Positions 55,495 to 64,000 of a DNA stretch of 64,000 bases are shown here, piece by piece. Position numbers and translations under genes: made by a program. The notes below the pieces were generated by a model. It worked only from the letters and a program-made list of their open reading frames with translations, did no database searches and had not been told where the DNA came from. This stretch comes from Rebecca billardiae RCC1528 (lineage: Eukaryota > Haptophyta), in the NCBI GenBank assembly GCA_965240325.2, contig OZ251238.1, forward strand, positions 1,116,001 to 1,180,000. The letters are read 5' to 3'. Each line of letters opens with the position of its first letter. The first letter of the stretch is position 1.

Positions 55495-56503
55495 TCACGC
55501 CGCCGCCTCGGCCCTCGCCTGCTCGGCGTCCCACGCGACAACGCTCTCATACGCAAGCTTGCCCCCGAAGATATCGAGCGCCGAGCCGATCGTCACGTCC
55601 ACCTTGCCGCCGCCGAGCGCCCGCACGCGCTCCACGTCGTCCAGGTCGCGGCAGCCGCCCGCGTACGTGACAGGGATCGGCGACCACTCGCCGAGGCAGT
55701 GGACGAGGTCCTCCTCGATGCCGCAGCCCATGCCCTCCACGTCGACCCCGTGCACGAGGAACTCCGCGCACGAGCGCGCGAGCTCCTCCAGCGCTTCGCG
55801 TGTGACCGCCGTGTCCGTGAACCGCTGCCACTTGTCCATCACTACGTGGAACGGGCCGCTCGGGTCTTCGGGCCGGCGGCGGCAGCTGAGGTCGAGGACG
55901 ATGTGCTCGCGGCCTGGCGCGCGTGGAGAGCGGGGGTGGGGTGTGAGAGGCCGGCGGCGCCTCGCCGGGCGCACCGGCCCGCCGGCTCCGACAGCGGCGC
56001 GCGCGCGCACCGACGGCTGCGACCAGCTCCGCAAGTCGCTCCCTGTTCAGCTTGCCGTCCACGAAGACCCACGAGGTGACGATGACGTGCGACGCGCCCG
56101 CGTCGATGTACCTCTTCGCATTGCCCGCGTTCACCCCGCCGCCCACCTGCAGCCCGCCCGGGTACGCTGCGAGCGCCGAGAGCGCCGCCTCCTCGTTGCC
56201 CGGGCCAAGCATGATGACGTGGCCGCCGACCAGCTTGTCGCGCTGGTACATGCTCGCAAACTCCGCGGCGGACTTGGTCGTCTCGAAGTTGGTGCGCAGC
56301 TGCGACGGGTCAGTGCTCAGTGTCGAGCCGACGATCTGCTTCACCGCGCCGGCATGCAGGTCGATGCACGGCCGGAAGCGCATGGCCACGTCGATGCGGC
56401 TGGACGCGGCGCTCGGCGCTCCGGCCTTCGCCGCTCGGTCAGCTTTTTTTGGCTGGCACGATGGCGGACGCCTTGAGCCTACGTGCAGCCTGCCTTGTGG
56501 CAA
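55495..56503 (-). CDS. HIS6: phosphoribosyl-formimino-AICAR-phosphate isomerase (HisA/HIS6), 2 exons
   Basis: Exons 56503-56011 and 55913-55495; a 97-bp intron begins GTGCGC and ends CAG; 303 aa. Starting at the internal Met at 56383 gives 263 aa, the usual size. The extra 40 residues may be an organelle leader or untranslated. The fold is a (beta/alpha)8 barrel: [20 protein letters not shown] carries the first catalytic Asp (CIDLH), [22 protein letters not shown] and [11 protein letters not shown] follow. The join [13 protein letters not shown] recreates a conserved strand, and [20 protein letters not shown] carries the second catalytic Asp. This is the eukaryotic (yeast HIS6-like) form. The enzyme performs the fourth step of histidine synthesis, an Amadori rearrangement of ProFAR to PRFAR. 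Confidence 0.9.
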
Positions 56504-56741
56504 TGTCAGCGGTGGGCCATGACAACGACGAGAAGGAGCGCGGCACGAGACACCTCCTTGTCACGCAGGTAGCTTACGAGTACGTTCGTACACACACGAC
56601 GAGCGGTTTCTCACCGCGCCGGCGGCCGAGCAGCGGACGCGCGGGCCGGGCACCCGTGACAATGCCAGTTCGGACGACGTCATTGGCACTGCCATTGCGG
56701 CGTCTTCGAGAAGCCCGCGTCGCCGCGCGGCACGCCCGATG

Positions 56742-59700
56742 CTATTCGGAGCTCTCCCCAGCCGAGGCGCCGTTGAGGTCGTTACGGTCGCGCACCTCGG
56801 AAAGCTGCCGGGAGCACATAGCGCCGCGGCGCGCGCGCGGGGTGGATCGGCGCGTCGTCATCGCGTCGTCGGCATGCGCGCGCGTGGCGCAGGCAAAGTT
56901 GGCGGGCGCCGCGCGGCCGCGCCGCGCGCGCACCTCGAGCGTCCGCCTGTTGTTCAGCTCCTCCAGCTCGATGAAGTACTCGTCCAGTCCCGGCGTCTTA
57001 GCGGACGACTCGAACTCGAGCATCGTTCGCAGCCGGAGGAAGAGCCATTCGTTGAACGCTCGCTCGTTCACTTCTTCGAACGTGGAGTTGAGGACGGCGA
57101 TGAGGAGGTTGAGGAGGACGAAGACGGTGAGGGCGGTGTTCGACCAGAAGAGGCCGAAGCCGAGCACCCGGCGCACGCCGCTCAGCGGCTCGAGGAACTC
57201 AAAGTCAATTTCGCCCAGCACCCACAGCACCATCTGCGTCACGATCTCGAGATAGCTTTCGGCGGGCACCTCGCCGTCTGCGACCGCGGGTGAGGAGTTG
57301 TACAGGACGTAGATGGCGTTGGCGAAGCCGAGGAGGACGAAGGCGTACACGCCGAAGAACTGCACGATGTTGCGGATCATCCCGCCCACCGTCACGAGCA
57401 GCGGGCCCAGAGGGCGGTACAGCGACACGTACTGCAACATGCGCAGCGCGAGCGCAAGCTGCAGGAACGACGACAACGGCACGAGCGCGTCCGCGACCGC
57501 GGCGGCGGCGGCGGCGTCGGCCGGGCTCTGCTGCGCGGCGAGCAGCGAGATCGCCGTCGTCGGGATCAGCACGCTCGGCACGGCGATCAGCGTGAACGCG
57601 TCCACCACGTTCCTGCCGAACGGGCAGCCGAGCGAAGCGCGCGAGCGCGCGCGGTGGCGCGGCGCGGCGTCGAGAGCGCGGCCGCAGCGCGCATGAGCGG
57701 CGCGGCGCGCCACCGGGCGCGCGCGGTGGCGGGCGCACCAGAAGGACGCGTAGTGCCTGATCAGGTTCCACCGCGAGTCCACGCGCAGCTCGTCCACCTC
57801 GACGCGCAGGAAGAAGAGCCAGCTGTACAGCCCGCCGCCTGCGAGCGCGTAGTAGCCGGCGCGCACCGCCGCGGCCGCGGCCGTCTCGGGCAGCCACCGA
57901 GCACCGAGCCGCGCGGCCACGTCCGCAGAGCCGGGCTCGAGCACGGGCGCGATGGAGTGCGTGAAGCAGCAGAGCACCATCAGCCCGTACAGCAGCACGC
58001 GCTCCTGGTACACGTACCGCGCGAACCACTTCCACTTGCGCTGCGCGCGCGCGGCGGCGCGGCGCGGCGCGCGGCGCGCGCGCGCGCGTGCGCGTGTCGG
58101 CGCGCGCGGTGCGCGCGCGCGCAGCGCGCAGAGTGGCGTCGCGCCCAACCTCAAGCAGCGTGCGCATGATCGGCACGTTGAGCAGCTCCTTCCGCTCGCA
58201 CGCCACCACCAGCTGCTCGAGCGTGCACGCCTCGCCCGCGCCGTCTGCGAACGTGAGCGCAGAGCTCCCGTTGGTCGGCAGGACGACACCGTCGAAGGAG
58301 TAGCTGCGCGCGCCGTGCGCGCGCGCGGCCCAGGCAGGTGGGCAGGGGGCGCGGGCGTGCGCAGCCGCGGCAGGCGGGCGGGTGCGGATGGGGGAAGGGC
58401 GGGGGCAGGGTCGGTCGGGGCGCGGCACGGCGGCGCGGCGCGCAAGCGGGCACGGGCGCGCACGCGCGCGGCGCGCGCGGCGCCACGCACCGGTAGAGGT
58501 CATACCCGTACCAGTAGTACTCAAAATTGGCCTTCTGCTGTAGCAACGTCACGGCAATCGCCGGCAGGCGCTCGACTGCGAGCGAGAGCGGCGAGCGGCC
58601 GTGGTCGTTGCGCGCGAAGCCGTCGACGCCGCGGCCGAGGAGGAACTTGGCGCACTCGAGGTCGCGCGACGCGCCGAGCAGCACGTGCAGCGCGTTGTTC
58701 CCCTCCGCGTCCGTCGCGTGCAGCAGCGAGGGCGGCGCGTGCGCCTCGAGGAAGCGGATCACCTTCAAGTTGCCATTGAACGCGGCCGCGTGCACAAGCG
58801 TCCAGCGCGGCTCTGACTGCAGCAGCCAGAACGAGGTGGCGGCGAGGTCGGCGCCGTGCTCGTGGAGCAGCGCGAGCGCGTCGACGTCGCCCTCGAAGCA
58901 CGCGTGCACCGCCGGGCGCGGCCAGTACTCACGTGGGTAGTTCGGGTCCGCCACGCCCTTGCTCAGCGCCTCCCGGATGAGTGCATAGCGCTCCGAGTCG
59001 GACACGCCAACCATGAAGGGCTCCAGACTGCCCTCGTCCGGGCGGACGAGGAGCGCGAGGGGCGAGCGGCACCAGCCCTCGAAGAAGCGGAGGCCGCCGA
59101 CCTGCCGCGCGGGCGGGAAGACGAAGTCCCAGCTGAAGTCCATGTGCGAGCGCACCTCCTTCACGTTGCCCGCGCGGATCGCCTCGAGCAGCGCCGCCTT
59201 CTTGGAAGTGAGCGTGTCGCCCAAGTAGTCGGCCGGGAAGCGCCGGCCGTTACCCACGTATAGCAGCTTGAAGTAACGGTATTGGCGCGACTGCGCCTCG
59301 AGCACGCCCGCCGCGGAGACGAACACGTCCGGCTCGCCCGCGCCGCGCACGAGGTACTCCTCGATCTCGCGCACCTCCGCCGCCTCCGCCTCGGTGAGAG
59401 AGCGGCCGTCGCGCCGCAGCAGCGCGGAGGGCTCACCCTCCCGGGCGCGCGCGCCGGCCGCGGCCGCGCGCGCGCCGCGCAGCAGCAGGCCGCGCCACCG
59501 CCGCCAGCCGGCGGCCGAGCCGCCGTCTGCGCCGCGCGCCGCGCCGCGCGCCGCGCCACCGCGCCCGCCGCGCGCCGCGCGCCGCTTCGCCGCCGCCGCC
59601 TCCGCCACCGCCGCGTGCTGCTGCTCCGCCGTCTCCAGCAATTCCAGACCAGCGAGCACTTGGATTAATTCCATCTGCTCGGCGACTGCGAGCCGCGAGT

Positions 59701-59816
59701 AGGCGGGCGGCGCGGGCACGCCGTCGTCGGCGCTCGAGCCCGGCGCGCGCGCGTCGGACCACGGGAGCAGCCGCTGCGCGCGCGTGCGCGGCTTGCCCTC
59801 CGCGCCGCCGCCATCC

Positions 59817-59859
<43 letters not shown>

Positions 59860-60817
59860 CATCTGAGACGTAAGTTGCCGTCAGAAGCAGCTGGCGCAGC
59901 TCGGAGGGCGAGAGCCGCGAGTCGAGGTCGAGGTCGGCGGAGGCGATGAGCATCCGCGCGTCGTCGATCGTCGGCACGTCCTCCGCCGCCGCCGCCGCCG
60001 CCGCCTCGCTACTGCCGCCGCCGCCGCCGTCCGCGTCGCGCCGCGCGGCCTCGGACATCGCGGAGCGGATCTCCGGCGGCGCGCAGCGCTGCAGCACGCC
60101 GAGGAGCTCCTGCGCGGAGATCGTGTCGTCCATGTCGTCGTCGCACACGTCGAACATCTCGCGCCACGTCAGCCCGCGCGCAGCCGCCAGCCGCCCCACG
60201 CGCGCGAGCGCGCGCAGCGCAGCCGGCCGCACGCGCTCGCGCGCGCGCTCGGTGAGCGCGCAGTCGCGCGCGGCAAAGGCGTCGGCCTCGACGTCGGCGG
60301 CGAGCTGCTTGAACGCCGGGAAGCGGATGAGCTGGTCGTCGTCGAGCATGTGCCGCAGCACCGACGCCTCGGGCGGCACGAAGCTCTCGCTCACCGTCGA
60401 GCGCAGCCGGTCGACCGCGGTGACGAGGCCGGCGAGACCGAGCGCGTCCGAGTTGGTCGTCGGATCCCGGCAGGAGTCAAAGATGGCGCGGAGGCGGCGC
60501 TCGCGCTGGAGGCGCAGGACGGTGCGCCTCGCGCCCGAGAGCACGCCAAGCACCGACGACGGCGCCGCGAGCTGCGCACGCTCGGCCGCCGCGCCGACGC
60601 CCGCCGAGCCCGCGGCGGGCGCATCGGCGCGCGGCGGACCGTCCATCGCGCGCGCGCGCGCGCGCCGCGGGCCGAGCGCCGGTCGCCTCACGCGCGCGAC
60701 TGGCCGGCCGGCGTGCGCGCGCGCCGCCGGCGGGAGCGCCAGCGCGCGCACGCCGACGGGCGCCGTGAGCGCCGCGACGAGCGCGGCGAGCGCGAGCGCT
60801 GCGCGGCGCGTCGGCAT
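56742..60817 (-). CDS. TRP-type cation channel with EF hands and ankyrin repeats, 5 exons
   Basis: Exons 60817-58491, 58303-58150, 58040-57739, 57612-56934 and 56804-56742; about 1174 aa. The N terminus (ALALAALVAALTAPVGVRAL) looks like a signal peptide. Two EF-hand loops follow (DDDMDDTISAQE at 226-237; DLDLDSRLSPSE at 295-306), then a Gly15-rich linker. Ankyrin repeats follow (PAVHACFEGDVDALALLHEH; WTLVHAAAFNGNLKVIRFLE; NNALHVLLGASRDLECAKFL). Exons 3 and 4 give the channel: LLYGLMVLCCFTHSIA, GGLYSWLFFLRVEVDELRVD, FWNVVDAFTLIAVPSVLIPT, LALALRMLQYVSLYRPLGPL, IRNIVQFFGVYAFVLLGFAN, pore-region VTQMVLWVLGEIDFEFLEP and final helix NTALTVFVLLNLLIAVLNST. This is a TRPC/TRPV-like plan; TRP channels pass calcium in response to stimuli. 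The second donor (GTTGGG) is the weakest splice site. Confidence 0.82.
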
Positions 60818-60914
60818 GGCCGGCACCCCCGCTCCCGGCTTTCCCGCTCGCGTCGTCGGCGCTCGGGCGCGATGGCGGACGCGCGCGAGCGGACGGTCGG
60901 GCGGGTGGTGAAAA
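60818..60914. promoter_or_regulatory. 97-bp bidirectional 5' region (TRP channel and M48 protease)
   Basis: Only 97 bp separate the two start codons (154 bp if the protease starts at its second Met, 60972). A shared promoter and overlapping leaders are implied. No named element was recognised. Confidence 0.5.
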
Positions 60915-62249
60915 GTGAAAACACGCCAACGCCCGCCGTCGCGTCTCCCCTCGCCGCGCGTCCGCCGCCCGATGACGCGAAGCGTCGGCGCCATCCCCGC
61001 GCTCGTGGCGCTCGCGGCGCTCCTCTCCTGCCTGCCCGCGGGCCCCGCGCTCGCCACCGCCGCGGACGCCGCGCGTCCCCCGCCGATGCCCTCCGCAAAG
61101 CCGGCGGCGCGCGCGCCACACGCCCGCGGCCCCTTCCGTCGGTTCCTCCTTGGCTCGCTGCCGGCGATCGGGTACGCCGGGCTCGCGGGCAGCAGCCTCG
61201 CCGCGGGCGTGCTGCTCGCGCCCGTGCTCTCGAGCTCGGGCAGCGTCGCGCTCATCGGCACGTGCGTCGTCGCGCCCGCCGCCTCTCTGGCCGTGCAGCT
61301 TCTTGGCGCGTCGGGCGGCAGCGTCGCGCGCCGCATGGGCGGCGTGCCCGCGGACGCGCGGCTCGTGGAGCTGGCGCACGAGGCGGCGGCGGCGGTGGGC
61401 GTGCCCAGCCCGGCGGAGGTGTACCTGCTGCCCGCGCGCGAGCCCAACGCCTTCGCCGCCGGCCGGCCCGGCCGCACCGCCGTCGCGGTCACGAAGGGCC
61501 TCGTGGAGAGCCTCTCAGAGCGCGAGCTCCAGGCAGTTCTGGCGCACGAGATGGGGCACCTGAAGCGGCGCGACGTGGGGCGCAACATGCACGTGGCCGT
61601 CGCGCTCGCCGGCCTCGGCGGGCTCTGGCGCGCCGGACGGCGCGTCTCGCACTCCGCGCGGCAGGGCGCGCAGCAGGCGGCGGCCGCGGCCGCCGAGGCG
61701 GCCGCGGCCGTCGAGCGCGCGAAGGCAGGAGGGCTGGGGCGGAGGGCGCAGGCGGAGGCGGAGCGCGCGGCGGCGGAGCTGGAGGAGCGCGCGGCGGCGG
61801 CGGCGCGCAACGCGGACGGCCTGCGCGCGCTCGGGTACGCGCTCTGCCTCGTCGGCGCCGCCACGCAGGCGGTCGGCCAACTGCTAGGCCTCGGCGCGAG
61901 CCGCGCGGCCGAACTCGAGGCGGATGCGGAGGCGGCGCGCGCGTTCGGCGCGGAGGCGATGGCGTCGGCGCTGGGCAAGATCGAGGGGCGCGGCGCGGAG
62001 TACGACGACCTGCGCGCGACGGGGCTGGGCGCGAGCCTCGCGCACTGCATGCTGAGCAACGGCCCGCGCGCGCGCCGCCGCGCCGCGCCGCGCGCCGACG
62101 GCGAGGGCGCGCCGGCGCCGCGCAGCGACGGCGGCGGCGGGAGCGGCGGCGGCGGGCTCGGCGGTTGGCTGGAGCGCGCGCAGCGGCTGACGCGGACGCA
62201 CCCGCCCTTCGAGGTGCGCATCGCGTCGCTGCGCGCGGCCGGGCGCTGA
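60915..62249 (+). CDS. htpX: M48-family zinc metalloprotease (HtpX-like)
   Basis: 444 residues, intronless. The N terminus (PALVALAALLSCLPAGPALA, after a short basic stretch) looks like a signal peptide followed by a plastid-type transit sequence. Two hydrophobic segments follow (GSLPAIGYAGLAGSSLAAGV and VALIGTCVVAPAASLAVQLL), as in membrane-bound HtpX. The zinc site is HEMGH at 211-215, with the third ligand Glu expected in SRAAELEADAEA (about 326-337), and the HtpX C-terminal motif HPPFEVRIASL is present near the end. Between them lies an Ala/Glu/Arg-rich helical insert (EAAAAVERAKAGGLGRRAQA). HtpX proteases degrade damaged membrane proteins; organelle forms occur in algae and plants. The start could be the Met at 60972. 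It is divergent from the TRP channel gene. Confidence 0.87.
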   Translation: MKTRQRPPSRLPSPRVRRPMTRSVGAIPALVALAALLSCLPAGPALATAADAARPPPMPSAKPAARAPHARGPFRRFLLGSLPAIGYAGLAGSSLAAGVLLAPVLSSSGSVALIGTCVVAPAASLAVQLLGASGGSVARRMGGVPADARLVELAHEAAAAVGVPSPAEVYLLPAREPNAFAAGRPGRTAVAVTKGLVESLSERELQAVLAHEMGHLKRRDVGRNMHVAVALAGLGGLWRAGRRVSHSARQGAQQAAAAAAEAAAAVERAKAGGLGRRAQAEAERAAAELEERAAAAARNADGLRALGYALCLVGAATQAVGQLLGLGASRAAELEADAEAARAFGAEAMASALGKIEGRGAEYDDLRATGLGASLAHCMLSNGPRARRRAAPRADGEGAPAPRSDGGGGSGGGGLGGWLERAQRLTRTHPPFEVRIASLRAAGR

Positions 62250-63040
62250 CGGCGCGCAGCCGCCGCGCGCGCGCGCGCGCATCAGCGCTTGCCGAGCCTG
62301 CCGACGGCCGTGTACTACCCGGTCTGCCGTGCTGCCAGGGTGTGCTTGGCCCCCGCGGTGCGCCCGGCCAGGTTCGGGCTACTTCCAGTATTGCCTACTG
62401 CCATCAGCAGTGTCATGACAGACATGAGCTGCCACCCGTCGCGCCAATTACTGAAACATATACGGTCAGACGAATTCGTGATGAAATAATATTCACAGCA
62501 ACGATTTCTTTTTTAAAGCGGCCGTTAAGGAAACTCCAACAAATTGATTTTCGGCCGTTAACGGCTGAATCTGGTGGTCCGGGCCAAATCCCGAGAGCGT
62601 TCGTCCGCTCGGCGTCGCACGGACGCCGTCGGAGGGCTTGGCGGCCGACGTTCGACTCGCGGTGCGCGCGTGCGCCGTGCGTGCGCGTGTGGCGGCGTCC
62701 ACGTCGCCGCTGCGCCACCGGTGCTCTAATCGCGAGTGTTCCCCAACCTATCCCCCGCCTGCCCCGCACCCGCTCCGCGTCCCGACGCGCCACGCCGATC
62801 TACTTTGCTAGGTCTGTTCGTGACACGGTGCGAATTCGCGCCCGCCCGCACGCCGCCGCGCGCGGGGATGCAGGAAGTGTATGGAGGGGCGCGGAGTTGT
62901 TATTCAGGCGGCGGGTTACTCGTGATGCACGCACATGCGCAGCGGGAACGCTTACTTTTGCATGGGTGACCGGGAATTTGCATCAGACTAACTTGCGGCG
63001 GCTACGGCCGGCCCGGCCGCGCCGCACCGCGCTCGCCGCG
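62250..63040. other. intergenic region, no gene recognised
   Basis: GC-rich at the ends, with a distinctly AT-rich core at about 62440-62560 (TTTCTTTTTTAAAG). No conserved coding segment was found. Confidence 0.55.
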
Positions 63041-63048
63041 CGCAGCAA

Positions 63049-63900
63049 TGACGACGGCTGTGCTCACCGTGGGCAAGGGCAAGCGTTCCTGCGCGAAGCC
63101 TAGGAAGTCCAAGCTGTATCGCAAAGGTGCCTAACGCATCGGGCGCCAGGTCTCTGCCGCATCTGCGCGGCTGCGCATGGCCGCGGCGCTGCCGCACGAG
63201 ATGCTCAAGCTGTCAGCGCGCGCGAGGCGGGGAGCGAGGTGGACCACTCGATCATGCCGAACGAGAACTACCCGGCGGAGGTCAAGCGCAGCGTCAACAG
63301 CCTCGTCGCCATCAAGGCCGAGCGGAAGAAGAACAACCTGCTGCGTGTAGCCAAGCTGCTGCTCTTCAAGTGAGACGCGCTCGGGCTTGCCTGCCTTCAC
63401 TCGCTCGACGACGAGGGCGTCGTGCACTAGGCGCGCGAGAAGGACCGCACACTGCGCATCGTGGGCTCGCGCCAGCCCGAGAGATCTCGACGTGGCTCAA
63501 CCTGGGCATGCGCCACCCGATCCCGCCGCCGGTGGCTGGCTCACGTGAGAGCGCGCTGCGCAATCGCGAGCACGCGGGCGCGGGCGTGATGATGATCGGC
63601 AGCGAGTCGGCGGCGCGGCCGTGGGCGCAGGCCGTGGGCGCCGTGCTGGACCGCTTGGAGCGCTACGGCAAGTCCGCGCGCCCGCGCGGGCAGCCGCATG
63701 TCCTCCTCCTCTCGGCGGACACGGGCCAAACGCAGCGCACTCGCGCTCGGCCACGATCGCCATCGTGCGCAACGATGAGGGTGTTGCGCTCGCGTCGTCG
63801 GAGGCGATCGCCATCTCGGAGCGGCCGGACTCGGACATGCCCGAGCTATGGAGTGCGCACGCCGACGGGATCAATGACGTGCTCCGGAGCGGCCGGCTCC
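63049..63900 (+). pseudogene. decayed or unresolved coding region, unknown family
   Basis: Protein-like segments occur on the plus strand in three successive frames. The first is a 28-codon frame at 63049-63135 (TVGKGKRSCAKPRKSKLYRK). Then comes HSIMPNENYPAEVKRSVNSL followed by VAIKAERKKNN, ending at a stop at 63371. A third segment at about 63481-63730 reads EISTWLNLGMRHPIPPPVAG and later VMMIGSESAARPWAQAVGAV. A fourth, at about 63746-63900, reads SATIAIVRNDEGVALASSEA and MPELWSAHADGINDVLRSGR. No single frame or plausible splice pattern links them, so a frameshifted pseudogene is the simplest reading; an unusual multi-exon gene running out of the window is the alternative. The family was not recognised. 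Confidence 0.35.
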
Positions 63901-64000
63901 CACCGCGACCGGCGCCGCCAGCTGCCGCCGCTGCACGTGGCCAGCGCGGCAGGGCGGCGCGGCTGGCGGCGCGGCAGGCGGCGCGGCCGGCGACGCGGCC

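Noticed and set aside
57205-58524. Long Arg/Ala-rich minus-strand frame over the TRP exons
   Set aside because: Shadow frame of the TRP gene without helices or domains.

Overview
The window reads as nuclear DNA of a GC-rich unicellular alga with a red-type secondary plastid. A haptophyte is my best guess and a stramenopile alga such as a pelagophyte is possible; neither can be proven from the sequence alone. The evidence is: spliced genes with short GT-AG introns; a violaxanthin de-epoxidase with a signal-plus-transit-plus-lumen leader; a cytochrome b5-fused front-end desaturase; and animal-like genes (BK channel, TRP channel, formin, ERK7-type MAPK, Orai-like protein) beside plastid and bacterial-type ones (HtpX, GltD, HisA). 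Twenty-seven introns could be placed from protein continuity. All are GT-AG, 19 begin GTGCG, and many bodies are nearly pure alternating C/G.

Layout. 1-3050: a 25-bp minisatellite, a C29 tract and a 5'-truncated non-LTR retrotransposon with a zinc knuckle and an OTU-like protease domain. 3.1-8.5 kb: a small membrane protein, a plastid-type membrane protein and a head-to-head sulfotransferase/glycosyltransferase pair. 9-10.7 kb: violaxanthin de-epoxidase. 11.8-19.1 kb: a giant BK-type potassium channel in 7 exons. 19.1-23 kb: a gene-poor, repeat-rich island with a TA-flanked inverted-repeat element full of CGATCG motifs. 23-26.7 kb: a membrane-anchored methyltransferase-like gene and an unknown gene. 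27-35.6 kb: a formin divergent from a MAPK15/ERK7 kinase. 36-41.2 kb: a polytopic membrane protein and a stand-alone glutamate synthase beta subunit. 41.5-44 kb: a desaturase divergent from an Orai-like protein. 44-45.9 kb: intergenic with a long (TA)n tract. 45.9-52.2 kb: an MRS2/CorA magnesium transporter, a RecQ helicase and a divergent coiled-coil gene. 53.6-56.5 kb: a small foldback element, a beta-helix surface protein and the histidine-pathway isomerase. 56.7-62.2 kb: a TRP channel with EF hands and ankyrin repeats, divergent from an M48 protease. 63-64 kb: decayed coding sequence.

The genes do not form a pathway cluster. Recurring themes are ion transport and calcium response (BK, EF-hand TRP, Orai-like, MRS2), plastid function (VDE, plastid membrane protein, probably HtpX and HIS6) and five tightly spaced head-to-head gene pairs that probably share promoters. 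A dispersed repeat family of about 50 bp lies just upstream of at least two gene starts.
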